A stretch of 64,000 nt of DNA, from positions 16,087,975 through 16,151,974 of the forward strand of contig JALGQZ010000011.1 in assembly GCA_023105745.1 (NCBI GenBank), given 5' to 3'. Source of the DNA: Austropuccinia psidii (Eukaryota; Basidiomycota; Pucciniomycetes; Pucciniales; Sphaerophragmiaceae). A program made the translations under genes and the position numbers. Under the pieces are notes generated by a model, which was given only the letters and a program-made list of their open reading frames with translations, was not told where the DNA came from and did no database searches. Of the stretch, positions 36,593-48,400 are shown in pieces (position 1 is the first letter of the stretch; each line of letters begins with the position of its first letter).

Positions 36593-37212
36593 TTAATAAT
36601 GAGAGGGTGCATTCTTAATACTAAAAGGCATCCTCAAGTACTCATAAATACCACAATGAGCAATTATCCTGATTAATTTCCTAGCATGAGGTGTCAAATA
36701 ATCCTGATGGAAATCTTTGAGGGAATCCATGGAAGTGATAAATATTGCTTTGGATAATTGAGTTAAAGTCTCATGGATTCTAGGAATTTGATACCTGTCT
36801 GGAATATTATAGGTATTCAATGCTCTAAAATCCTCAACCATCCTCAATTTATCATTATGCCAAGTAATGATTACAGGAGTTGTGACTTCTACTTCCTCAT
36901 TATGTCCAATGTTTCTAAGAACTCCCAGTTTCATCAGCTCATCAATATGAGTTTCTAATGCTTCACTACCTCTAGGGCTAGCTGGGTAAGCTGGTCTTCT
37001 TAATAGTGGATGGTAAGTTCTCTCCAGATTAAGCATAATATCCACTTCATGCCTTTGATGGCCCCTAGTGGTTCATCAGAAGAAGAAAAGGCTTTTCTGT
37101 ATTGAAATAATACTTCAATAAGTTCTTCCTTCATTTCTAATGTTAATTCAGGGTTTATTTGTGCTTCAATCAATTTATCTGTCAAAAATGTTTCCTTAGT
37201 AACATTTTTCAC
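36593..37212 (-). pseudogene. Element C reverse transcriptase fingers and palm, broken
   Basis: Bases 36593-37045 encode RT motifs ([51 protein letters not shown]) and end at a TAA where E has glutamine. Bases 37000-37212 hold the preceding linker in a shifted frame (KRKAFSSSDEPLGAIKG-like). The GDFRAL motif reads EDFRAL. Confidence 0.8.
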
Positions 37213-38302
37213 TTGTCTAATGACAGTTATTTCTCTTTTTTCTAGAGGAAAGGCAAATTTTTGCCTCTTGTTTTCCCCTATAGTGGAATATCTGTCTTTA
37301 TGATTATTAATATCACTACCATAAATATTGAGATAATCATTTTCAAGTATAAAATGTTGTTAACTGTAGTCATTCATAACAAAAAAATCAACTTTCAATT
37401 TGATACTTCCTGCAGGGTGAGGAAAAATCATTTCTGCTTAAAAATGCCCAAACGGCGCATATTTTGGTTAGCACTGCCGAATTTTATACATTCAATTGGC
37501 ATTAACTGCTCTTGCCAATTGGTATAAGTTCTTTCCAGATAATTGTTTCCAACACAAATGCAAAAAGCACCTGAGTGAAGATGTATCTTGGCTTCCTTCT
37601 TGTACATCACAATATTAATGATGCAAGATGATCCGGCTGTATAACCTTTACCTCCGGCAGGCTTGATTTTCTGCATTTTAGCATCTTGTACATGTATGAG
37701 ATCCATACAGTCATCTCTGTGCTGTGGTAAGTGAGTATGCACTTCTGTTACTTCAAAAAATAAATCAATTTTTTCTATACCAAGTTCATCTGGTAATTCC
37801 TTCTCTTCAGAAGGCGCAGAACTCTCATGTACAGGTACATCATTTTTTTCTTGTGTCATCTTTTTCAATTTCTATCTCATTGATTCTTGTCTTTTTGGGA
37901 CAAGTATTAGCCAAATGACATGTACTTCCACATGTATGGCAATTCAAAGGAGCTTTGTCTTGTGGTTTATTTGGTCTTGAAATTGGTTTCCCACTAGTTT
38001 TATTGTTTATTGGGGGTTTATACCGATTTCTACCAATATTTGTTCTGGTAGTTATGTCTTCCATGGAGTTGATATAAGCTTCTGTAGAGAAAGGCTAAAT
38101 ACATCTGCTTCTTATAGCATGCTCAAGGTCACCACCATACTTTCTTAATATCCTTTTATGTACCATTGTTTAATACATATTAGGATGAATGGCAGTTAAT
38201 CTTTCCTTTTGTTTAAGAAACCAGGAAATGGGCCTGTCCCTCTCAATATTAAAAATGGCTTCTTCAAAAGAATTCTCTATTATAATTCTCCAGCAATCAT
38301 TT
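37213..38302 (-). pseudogene. Element C gag core, zinc knuckle and protease, broken and truncated
   Basis: Bases 37840-38064 carry the CCHC knuckle (CHTCGSTCHLANTC) and 37428-37868 the acidic linker and protease, whose active site reads LHSGAFC instead of LDTGAFC. The gag core continues with stops to 38297, where plus-strand element D interrupts it. The N-terminus of gag and the 5' LTR of C are not present on the far side of D, so they were lost. Confidence 0.8.
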
Positions 38303-39742
38303 TGTCAGCCTGTGACTCAAAACCAGAGCACAAGCATGACAGCCAAAATACCATAAACCAATGGTATAGCCAAAATACCACCAAAACATGGAGCTGAGCC
38401 AAATTAGCTCAAAAGGTATCAAAAGAAAGAGGAAACTCACCTCTTCCTGAAAATATAAGTCCCATCACCATAGGACAAGAAATAACAAAGTTATTCCTAC
38501 TCAAAGTTATTGCTGAGCATAAACCTTAATTTTCACCTCTCATCTAAAATCTAGAAGGAGAGGCTTAACCCCATCAAATGGGTATTCAAAATGAAGCTCT
38601 AAGCCAGGGCTATCCAATGGTACTAGCCAAACTGAGCTAGCACCAGTATTACTTGAGTTATGGTCAAATTCAGACCAAATAAGGGTGAACAAAACATTCA
38701 CCTCTCATCTAACTTCTACAGTTTTAGTGTGAGATACTTAAAGTGGGGTCTTTTTGGAAAGAGCACAATCAGGGCTATCTGATGGTGTCATCCATTTCCT
38801 CATATCTCAACCAGAACAGAAGTTATTGGCCAAACAAGCTTAATACAGCTTTTTGCCCAAAACACGCCAATGTATAAAAACACTTGTACATGGGATACCT
38901 TTGCCATATTTAAGGATAACCTTGTCAAGTTGGGTACCATTGTATAGAGCTCATACAGGGATATTCAATGAACCAACTTTGAGCTTGATATCTCAAAAAC
39001 TGACAGAGTTATGACAATTTTAAGGTAAAAATCCCACCTGCTGTCATATACAGCCTTACCATGGGATAATACCGTATAACCATGAATATGAGGTGTCAAA
39101 TAGACAAAGAAGCATGTTTTTACTTCAATACCTCATATGTCAGTCAATACTGGGGTCCCATACAGTTTCTGTACAGTATTCTACGCGTCATACACGTCAG
39201 AATCAGGCTGTGAGGTCCCCAGATGAAAATTTTCACCCTGTATTGGTGAAAACTGCCCAGATGTGGTTTCAAAACCACATCTGCGCCCAATACAGGGTAT
39301 ACATGCTGTTTGCAAACCACAAGCCTGTCATGAGGAGTGAAAAATCTTCACCTCCTCTACGTGAAAAGGTCTAATAACCTTTTCACCTCAATTTCAGGAT
39401 AAAAGGAGGGCTTTTCACTGCCAAAACCCTTTCCTCATCCTGCTCTTGAATAACCTACGTAGTAAACTGTCAAAAACAGTTTTACTCTTGGTTAAATAAT
39501 CAGGTATACTCTTAATTTAAAGTATTGTAGTCTTTATTATTGTAATCCAACAGGTAAAGCTGCACCCAGGGCTTTCAACAGCGCTCACCACCACTATATC
39601 TCTATAGTAAAGCCCTTTAAATCTTAAATTAAATCATTTATTATCAATCTTATCATCTTTTAAAACCATTCTTACCGTTTCACAGTCATAGTTAAAGCTT
39701 GTAAATACTCATATACACCTTTATCATAGACTCAGCCTGACA
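38303..39742 (+). repeat. 5' LTR of element D
   Basis: 1440 bp, TGTCAGCCTGTGACTC to CTCAGCCTGACA on the plus strand. Same family as the LTRs at 1415, 5483 and 13075. Preceded by CATTT (38298-38302), the presumed target duplication; the matching copy is lost because the 3' end of D is missing. Confidence 0.9.
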
Positions 39743-39763
39743 TTTTGGGGGCCTGGCCGTGTT
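39743..39763 (+). other. Primer-binding-site block of D
   Basis: TTTTGGGGGCCTGGCCGTG directly follows the LTR. Read as spacer TTT plus TGGGGGCCTGGCCGTG it would pair with a tRNA 3' end CACGGCCAGGCCCCCA. Confidence 0.7.
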
Positions 39764-39788
39764 TTTTTTGACTTTTTGGACCTTACAA

Positions 39789-40338
39789 GTAAGTCTTTTC
39801 TCTTTTTTATGACTTATTAACCATTGTTTTTATCTTTTTAGGCGTAATTTCTTTATTTAAATATATATATTATATATATTTATCCTTTTTTATACATACT
39901 CATATATTAAAGAGTATCATTCACGTGGCTAATACCCACTGAATTTAATTATTTTTGGCGTGTTTTGTATATAAAACACACATAAGCCATCAATAAAGTC
40001 CTGTATTCTTGACTGAATAAGGACACCTCTGACTGAAAAACCATCAGTTGAGGCGTGGTCAAGTGTATTGTTAATTCAATAACACTTGTATACAAACCAC
40101 TTTTACAGAGTACACTTGCAAACCACAAGTGTATCTGTGGGATACTGGCACACAAACAGTGTGACAGGGCACCATAAGCTGTATTTTTGACGTGAAATTG
40201 TTAATTCAATTACACTGTCATTATACAAGGGCATATTGTAATAATATACAAGCCCAGAGGCCATTCTTAGACGTGCAAAACCAGCCATTTAAGAAGTCTT
40301 AACTGACATAAGCCCTCTTTTTTCCTGTTTTGATTCAG
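39789..40338 (+). other. Intron-like segment in the 5' leader of D
   Basis: Begins ACAA|GTAAGT and ends TTTTCCTGTTTTGATTCAG before the first coding frame, 550 bp. The segment in copy A has the same borders and nearly the same length (552 bp). Copy A' keeps the donor (GTGAGT at 5437). Confidence 0.55.
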
Positions 40339-40685
40339 TGGAAGAAAACTATATCCCACTTGAGACCCAGTCACAGGCCAACACACCAGTGACACCCTCA
40401 GAACCAGAGGGCAGCAAGGGTAAAGGAAAAAGGCTTAGTGAAGGCCTCATTACAGCCAAGAAGTGGACACCAATAGCCACTCAGAGGAGTAGAAAACCAC
40501 GAAACTCTGCTTCAATACAAGGTAAACCAACCTTAACCACTTGTACAGGGAAGATTACAATTATTAACCCAGTTGTAACCTCCAAAGGCAAACTGCCCAA
40601 ATCAGCAGATAACAAATTTGTACAAGGCACAGTCAAAGGTAAATACCCTAAGAACATGAAGTTTTTGACTGCTTGCAAACACTGA
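40339..40685 (+). CDS. D first coding frame (ORF0), gag N-terminal region
   Basis: About 115 codons open directly after the presumed 3' splice site, reading EENYIPLETQSQANTPVTP and then a lysine-rich stretch. There is no ATG near its start (only GTG at 40338), so if it is translated the start must come from an upstream exon or a non-ATG codon. Copy A begins alike (EDSFIPLE). It ends at 40685, just as ORF1 opens. No domain recognised. Confidence 0.45.
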
Positions 40686-41350
40686 TATGTCCCCTGCATG
40701 CCTCAGAGACCTTGGCTTCCAAAGGAACCAGCCAGAGGATAGAGCAGGAATGTCTAGAACCAGAAGACCTGAAAGAAGACACATTGGACACAGTGGTGGA
40801 TGGCAAAACAATGAGGGAGATAATATCAACCTTGCCATTCACACTCCAATTCAACAGAAACCTCAAACCAGAGGACTGGAAGGATATGGATCAAGTTCTT
40901 CAAATCCACAAACTCCTCAAAGATTTGTTTCAATGGAGCATGGACAACAAGAGGTTCAACCTAGCAACTCACTGGGCAGAACTGGGATCAAGTTGCCAGA
41001 AGATCTGTCTCAAAGAGATAGACTTCAAAGACCTTATGGTAATCACCAAGGGTTGGAATCCTACCAGGCAGCACACACTCCTGGAGGCAAGGGCACAGAG
41101 GATAAGGGAGAATCAAGCCACTATCCAAGCTATAGAAGAACAGTTAACCCAGACAGGGCCTACTCAGATTCCTTCAGGTTCACAAGGAGCAAGCCAAATC
41201 AGCTCTCCAGTGGCTTCACACCATTCAGAAACCAGAAGATCAGTGGCCAAGAGTCACCATTCTTCACAATTCCAGGAAGTTTCCAGGAGAAGACAAGGCA
41301 ACAAGGGCAAGAACAAAGCCTCCTTCAACCAGAGGAGGAAAGAGTCAGAC
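40673..41350 (+). CDS. D overlapping frame (ORF1) with GWNP motif, split by element E
   Basis: Open from 40673 and continuing after E at 52042 until a TAG at about 52087-52089. The ancestral frame is about 240 codons, ending KEVHKNQK as in copy A. It shows LQIHKLLKDLFQWSMDNKR, a KGWNPTRQ motif, and then a glutamine/serine-rich tail. The segment before the motif can be aligned loosely with ORF1 of E and B (Trp followed about 30 residues later by a KxLKE-type stretch and GWNP). It overlaps the gag-pol frame (from 40687) for its whole length and lies one base ahead of it. Function unknown. Confidence 0.6.
40687..41350 (+). pseudogene. D gag-pol frame, 5' part before insertion of E
   Basis: Open frame of 222 codons in the same phase as 52042-56187 once E and one CAGAC are ignored. 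It is stop-free alongside ORF1. Copy A conserves this peptide well (TPGGKGTEDKGESSHYPSY), but A and D are close relatives, so this does not prove it is translated. Confidence 0.5.
41346..41350. other. Target-site duplication CAGAC (left copy for E)
   Basis: CAGAC directly precedes the left LTR of E and is repeated at 52037-52041. The coding frames of D join across it. Confidence 0.95.
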
Positions 41351-43375
41351 TGTAAGGTTTGACTATGAAACAATAAGTAAAAATTACTAATTTATTACTT
41401 ATTGTACTCTGAATGTCCTTATAAATTGAATAAATAAGATTAAAAATATAATAATAATAAATAATTATTATTATTATGGCGTAAAATAATTATATTATTA
41501 AATAAATATAATAATATAATTTATATTATGAAAATATAATATAATAAATAAATATATTAATATAAAATAATTAATATATTAAAAAGCTCTTTATTATTGT
41601 TACCAACAAATAATAAAGGCGTAAAAAATTGTTTTTTATTAATAAAAAACAATTAATAACAATAATATTACTAATATTAAAGTTATGAATTAATATAAAT
41701 ACTATTTATATTAATTAAAGAGTTATTAAGAGAGTAATAATAGAGAAATTATTATAATAAGAGAGAATAACCTACTTTTAACACTTAATATAATAATTTT
41801 GAAGTATTTTACGCCAAAAAATATAAATACAACCTTTTCAAATTGTATTTACAATAAAAATAAAGAAAATTACAAATTATTCTGGATTTTTACGTGGAAA
41901 TGAGTTTTAGAGAGATTTTTAACAAAAACAATTAAATAAATGATTTAATCACGTCAAAATAGATGACTATAGCAAGGTGGTCTTTGGTCTTTAATAATAT
42001 AATGCTTTTATATATAAAGAATAAAGAAAATTACCTTTTGATTTAATTGATTTAATGTTTTTGATGCGTCTGAGGGGAAAATAGAGTAAAAAGAGCTCTA
42101 TTTATAGTAAATACCTCCCTCCTAGAGTCCAACAGGCTTCTAGTAGACGTGTACTGATCATATCCACTGGAATTGATCAATATTTTAAGGTTTGAGGGTG
42201 ATTACATCATGATCAAACCATCTTACATCATTATTGCACCATTATTTAAAGTTATCACTGTAACTTTAAGTTTGATGACATCAGAGGCTTGGCAGAACCC
42301 CAAATTTCGTGGATTTTATTAGTTTTAATCATAAACTAATAGTATTCACCAATTTTATCACTCTTGTGACTGTTCAACTTAATTTAAGGTTACAGTAGGT
42401 GATCATAACTGCTCAATTTAAGCTCAAACTTTGATCTTCAATAACTTTTAAGATTTACACGCTACAGCAATTCAGAGAGTGAATTCTGATAGCTTGGCAT
42501 AACCTTATTATGCTGCCAAGAGCTTATCATTACATCATCAAAACTCTAATTTTGATGATTTTTCTTGTAACTCACCTTTTCTGTCGAAATCCAATATTTT
42601 AAACTTCAAACCTTGATTTCAGGGGGTTATACCCTGAATTTAATAATAAAAATTACATCATTCTTCACGAATGAACTAGTAGAATCCAACTGTATACTTT
42701 TTTTTAAGTTTGGACCACTTTCACAACAAAGTGGTCAACAGCTCTGTTGATTTTTATCAATATTTCATCATAGGTTTTAACCTTGTTTATAATTTGTAAA
42801 ATAAAGTTAATTTCTGTGTTCTTACAGTAATTACGTGGTAACTTTATTTTTGGTTCATCATTCTATCATGTATAGTTTAGAAGATATTAGCTATGATCCT
42901 TGAATATATGCGTTGACCAAAAAAGTGCATATATTCAGGATAATTCCTTAAGTATTGACTTTGAGAATTAGCTTATTAATTGTTTTATGTGTGGATCTCT
43001 ATGGGGAATCCACTGGTACAATTTATTTCACATGTTGTTTCATTGGTTTCTGAGATAAATAGGATTTTATGGTTTTTATAAGGTATTATACCTTATAATT
43101 CATTAAATATTGACTTCACAGATATGCCATAAAAATGGTATATGTGTATTTTTCCATGAGGAATCCAATGGTATAATTTCTTTTACATGTTTATTCATTG
43201 GTTTTTAAGTTAAACCAATCTTTGTGTTAATTTATGGTATTTTTTGTATATTTAAGTAATTAATTTTAATGTATAATTATTCTAAGTAATTTTAGTATAA
43301 TTATATTAAAGGTATAATTATTCTTAATCTTTTTGTGACCTTATTGGGTATGTGGTCATATCTCAAAGGCTCACA
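41351..43375 (-). repeat. 3' LTR of E
   Basis: Plus-strand TGTAAGGTTTGACTATG to AAAGGCTCACA, 2025 bp. The minus-strand polypurine tract GGTGGTAGGGAA follows at 43376-43387. Very AT-rich in its first 700 bp. Confidence 0.95.
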
Positions 43376-43493
43376 TTCCCTACCACCAAAAAAGGTTGTA
43401 CCACAATCTGATATGTATGATAAGGGTATCATCCACTGTCCTACCTCTTCAATAGACTTTGTTAGTTTTGAAGCTCAATAATGCTTAACTTTT

Positions 43494-44504
43494 TTATTTT
43501 TCAGGTTTTCTTTCATGTCTGAACCTTCTTAGTAGTTTATCAGCATTTGTTATATCTTTCTCAAGTAGCCATTCATCTTCTTGAGTTGAATTTCTATACC
43601 TTACAAGGTATTCTCTTTCTTTTTTGTTTCTTGTCCTTCTTTCTTTAAGGACTTTTACTATTTTCTTTTCCTCTCCTTCTTCCAAGGGGGGAATCTCAAG
43701 TGGGGGTTTATTTCTTAGTGGAAATAACTCTTTGTCACTTGAACTGTAAGGTTTTATCAGACTTACAGGGAAAGCTGGGTGTTTGTTCATTAGTTCACCT
43801 GTGAGTTCTAATTGCACAGCATTGGGTCCATGAAGTGCTTTTATCATAAATGGTCCTGCAAAGGAATCTTTCAATTTCTCTGGGCCTTTTATGTTATTGA
43901 AATTAAGGGTTGATACTAAAACCAAGTCCCCTATTTTGAAATCAGGTGGTTTATGACTTTTATCCCATCTTTCTTTTGCATATTTAAAAGAATCTTGCAT
44001 GCATCTGTTTGCATGGTGTCTTGCTTTATCAAGCATTATCTTGAAACTGCTTGCTGTTGGATGTATATCCACTAAGTCCTTTTTGAGGGTGTCATAAGGA
44101 AGTCTTGGATTCCAACCTTTCTCAAGCATTGCTGGTGTTTTGCCAGTAGAAGAATGGATTGATGTCTTATATGCCAGTTCAAGTGCTGGTATTAGTGTAC
44201 ACCAATCATGGGTAAAACCATCAGAATCTTTGAATTCTAGCCCATAAGCACAGAATCTTCTGATCATATCCTCTAGGGTCTGTCTCATTCTTTCTGCTAA
44301 ACCATCAGTTTGAGGATGATAAGCTGTTGAGAATGATAACTTTGTCCCAAACAGGTTATGGAGATTTGTCCATAATGCTGAAGTGAACTTTGGGTCTCTG
44401 TCACTTATAATATTTTGGAATAAGCCTGTATGGCTAATGACTTTATTCCATATCATTATGGTTGTATCCATAGCTGTGTCATCTTTATGACATGGTAAGA
44501 ACAT
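43494..44504 (-). pseudogene. E integrase core, C-terminal module and chromodomain
   Basis: Last third of gag-pol, in the same frame as 44517-45359 and 45402-49292. It contains the second catalytic Asp ([12 protein letters not shown]), the Glu motif ([11 protein letters not shown]), the C-terminal module ([29 protein letters not shown]) and a chromodomain ([40 protein letters not shown]). The break before it is one TAA codon (44517-44519) where B has tyrosine (VDRYSKTP), so everything else is preserved. Usual length for this element type. Confidence 0.92.
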
Positions 44505-44516
44505 GGGAGTTTTGCT

Positions 44517-45359
44517 TTATCTGTCAACTAGCACTAGGCATGCATTATAACTCCTGTCTCCTCCTGGAGGTAAGGCTGTTACCCAATCCATATGGACTAT
44601 TTCCCATGGGGATTTTGGTTCTTGGATTTGGATCATCATTCCAAATTTCTTTCCTGTGGCTCTGTTGGCTTTTTGACATCTGTCACAGGTTTGGCAGTAC
44701 TCTGCAACATCTTTCTTCCAATTTGGCCACCAAGAACAGGTTTTCACCCTCTCTAGTGTCCTATCTTCTGAGAGATGTCCAGATGCAACACTATCATGAC
44801 ACTCATGTAAAATGGTGTTTATTAGTGTTCTGTCTGTTAAGGCCATAACACATGTATGTTTTGTTCTATGGTAAAGGATTCCATCAAGGAGGTGAAATCT
44901 TCCTTCATCATATGCCTTTTTCCATATTTCATCTAGTTTTGATGAAAGTGATGGATCTTTGCAGTCTTTCATTAGAAGTCGGCTTAAGATATGGCAATTT
45001 TTGTCTGTCTTATAGCTTTCTTTAACTTGGTTAAAGAATTCTGTGCCAATGTCTGTAAGACATATTCCTTCTATATGGTGCTCTTCTTGTGGTACCCATG
45101 CTGGATTGTCAGGGGTATTTGCTAGAGCCCATCTGCTGAGACCATCTGCATTTTTGTGAATATTTCCAGATTTATGAACAATAGTCATATTTCCTCTATA
45201 TTCCTGGATAGCAATTTGCCATCTTAGCATATGTCTGTTTGGAGTCTTCATATTTAATAGTGATTTCACAGCATTACAGTCTGTGATTACATCAAATACT
45301 GTGCCATCCAAATAATAATGCAATTTTTCTAAAGCCCACACTAGGCATAAGCATTCCAT
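44517..45359 (-). pseudogene. E RNase H end and integrase zinc-binding domain
   Basis: In-frame middle segment of gag-pol. RNase H ([23 protein letters not shown]), integrase HHCC ([18 protein letters not shown], then [15 protein letters not shown]) and the first catalytic Asp ([13 protein letters not shown]). It is flanked by the TAA at 45402-45404 and the TAA at 44517-44519. The apparent start at 45359 is an artefact of the first stop. Confidence 0.92.
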
Positions 45360-45401
45360 TTGGCTTGCTCCATACCTTGCTTCTGTTGGCTTTATTTGCC
45401 T

Positions 45402-48400
45402 TTAAATGAAACAAATTGGTCCTTCCACTGGTTTATCATTGATAATTTGTGTTTGGTGAAGTGCAGCACCTAGTCCTTCTCCACAAGCATCAATGTACAG
45501 TTTGAAGGGTAGTTTCCAATCTGGCATTAGGAGAAATGGGGCATTTGTTAAGGAATTTTTCAATTCTTCATATGCCTTGACTCTTTCTTCTGTCATCTCA
45601 TAGACTGTTTGTTGGTCACATAGCTTATACAAGGATTTAGCAATCTTTGCAAAGTCCTTTATATTCTGTCTATAGTAACCAGCAAATCCTAGAAATGATT
45701 GCATTTCTTTTTTGGTTTGAGGCATTGGTTTAAGTAGTACTGCTGCTACTTTATTTTTGTCTATGCCTAGACTAAGTCCAGATACCACATGTCCTAGTGC
45801 TTTTAATTCACTATATGCAAAATGACACTTTTTCAAGGAAATTTTCATATTCACTTGAACTATTTTCTGTAGTACCCTTTCTAGTCTTGTAAGGTGATTT
45901 TCCCAAGTTTCTGAGCAAACTATAATATCATCAATATAGATAATTAACCATCCTTCTGATAATTCTTCAGGAAATATGGTATTCATCATTCTTTGATAAT
46001 GGGAAGGTGCATTTTTTATCCCAAATGGCATTCTTAAGTATTCAAAAATTCCACAATGGACTATTATTCTTAGTAGTTTCTTGGCATTGTCTGTTAAGAC
46101 ATTTTGATGAAAACCTTTAAGAGCATCCATAGCTGTGATGAACTTAGCTTGTGACAATTGGGTCAATGTCTCATGGATTCTGGGTATTGGATATCTGTCT
46201 GGAATGGTATAGGTATTCAGGGCTCTGAAGTCTCCTACCATCCTTGACTTTCCATTATGCCAAGTTATAATGACAGGTGTAGTAACTTCTACTTGTTCAT
46301 TATGTCCAACCTTTCTTAATACTCCAAGGTCCATTAATTCTTTAATGTGTACCTCTAAGGCTTCTCTAGCTCTTGGACTGGCTGGATAAGCAGGTCTTCT
46401 TAATAAAGGTGGGTAAGGCTTTTCTACATTAAGAATTATATCCACTTCATGTCCAATTATGGCACCTAGTGGCTCTTTGTCAGTTGCAAAGGCATTTTTA
46501 TACTTAAATAAGAGGTCAATCAATTTTTCTTTCATTTTTTCTGTTAATTCTTGATTGAATTCTGCCTCTTTAAGTTGTTCAGATATAAAAATTTCTTTTT
46601 CTGGAATTTTTTCTTCCTTCTTAATAACTGTGATTTGTTTTTTGTTATTTAAGAAGCCAAACTTTTGTCTTTTGTTATCTCCTATGGTAAAATATCTGTC
46701 TTTTTGGTTGGAGATATCTATACCATAGATTGATAAGTAGTCATTCCCAAGTATGAAATGATTACTAGTACAGTTGTCCATTACTACAAACTCTACTTTA
46801 ATTCTAACACATTGTGAGGGATGAGGAAAAATTAGTGTTAAATCAATTATTCCAAGGGGCTTCATGCTCTCACTTGCACTACTAAATTTGACACCTTGTA
46901 TTGGCATAAGTTTTTCTTGCCAATTTGGGACAATGGTTTTTAAATAACTTTTGCCAACACAAGTGCAATATGCTCCTGTATCCAAGTTAACTTTTCCTTC
47001 CTGGTTATCAACCATAACAATACTTATACTTGATTTTCCAGCTGTATATCCCATTCCTCTTGCAGGTTTGGTTCTATACATTTTGGCATCTTGTATGTTT
47101 GTCAGGTTTGTGTCAGATGTTCCAACTTGTGGTAAGTTTGAATTAACATCCAGTACTTCATAAATTAAGTCAATATTATTAATTTGTGCATTAATTATAT
47201 TGATTTCATCACTTTCAGAGCTTTCTGACTCTTCTGTCTCTTTTTCAGAGTCAGATTCCTCTTCTTTGTCATTGTGGCTTTCTGTTTCCACAATTTCATT
47301 AATTTTTGCTTTTTTAAGGCAATTATTGGCTAAGTGTCCAATACCTCCACATTTATGGCATTTTCTTTGCTCATTATTGTTGGATGTATTGGGCTTAAAG
47401 GATTCTTTTGATTTATCTTTTCTGATAAATGGTTTATTTGGGCTTTCAATGTCCAACTTTTTCCAAGTCCTGCCAATTTTTGTTCTTGTCACTATATCTT
47501 CTAGTGCATTTATATACTCTTCTGTGGAGCATGGTTCTATACATCTGCTTCTTAGGGCATGTTCTAGTTCCCCTCCACATTTTTTAAGTATTTTCATATG
47601 CACCATCTTCTGTGACATTTCTGGGTATAGTGCATTAAGTCTTTCAACTTGTTTTAAGAACCAAGTTAAAGGTTTGTCTTTCTCTGGGTCAAAGAAAGAG
47701 TTTTCAAATGCATTTTCTATCTTATACCTCCAGGCATCATTTGCCCACTTGGTGATTATTTCTTGTTTCCACCAAGACCAGGTATTTTTACCATTTGTTT
47801 GTCTTATGCCATAATACCATCTTTTTGCAGATTTCTCAAACAAAGAATGTAATCTTGCAGTGATTAATTCATCTGGTATGGTATAATCTTCTTGTAACAT
47901 GTCAATTGTTTTAATGAATGACATGTGGTCATATTCACCTTCTCCTGTGAATGTTGGCCATTCTTTCAGTTGAGGTGCTTCCTTCATTAAGACTTGGTTA
48001 TTATCTTGGTGACTCAAGTCTGTTATGAAAGGATTTGACAATTCCTCTTTTGTTTTAACAGGGCTTCTTATATGAGCAAATGGTGTTGATAACTTTGGCA
48101 TATTTAAATTGGCCTCATTAATTTTATCCATTTTTTCAGTGATAAGTCTTATTTCACTCTGAATATCATCTTTCAGATGCATTCTTGCTTCATCACTTTT
48201 TTCCACATGGTCCAAAAGTAATTTTTGGTGTGATGAAGTCTTTTCTTCAAATTTTTCTACAGAAATACTTAATTTATTCAATTTTTCTGTAAGATTGTCA
48301 ATACTCACATCATAATTGATTGTCAAAGTTTTGTCTTTCATATCTTTTACGTATTTATACAATTCTTGTTGTCCTTGTATTAATTTTTGAGTATTGTCAA

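Noticed and set aside
43494..45359. Separate integrase genes with their own starts
   Set aside because: All three pieces of E share one frame, and the gaps are single TAA codons at positions that are sense codons in B. They are one interrupted polyprotein.
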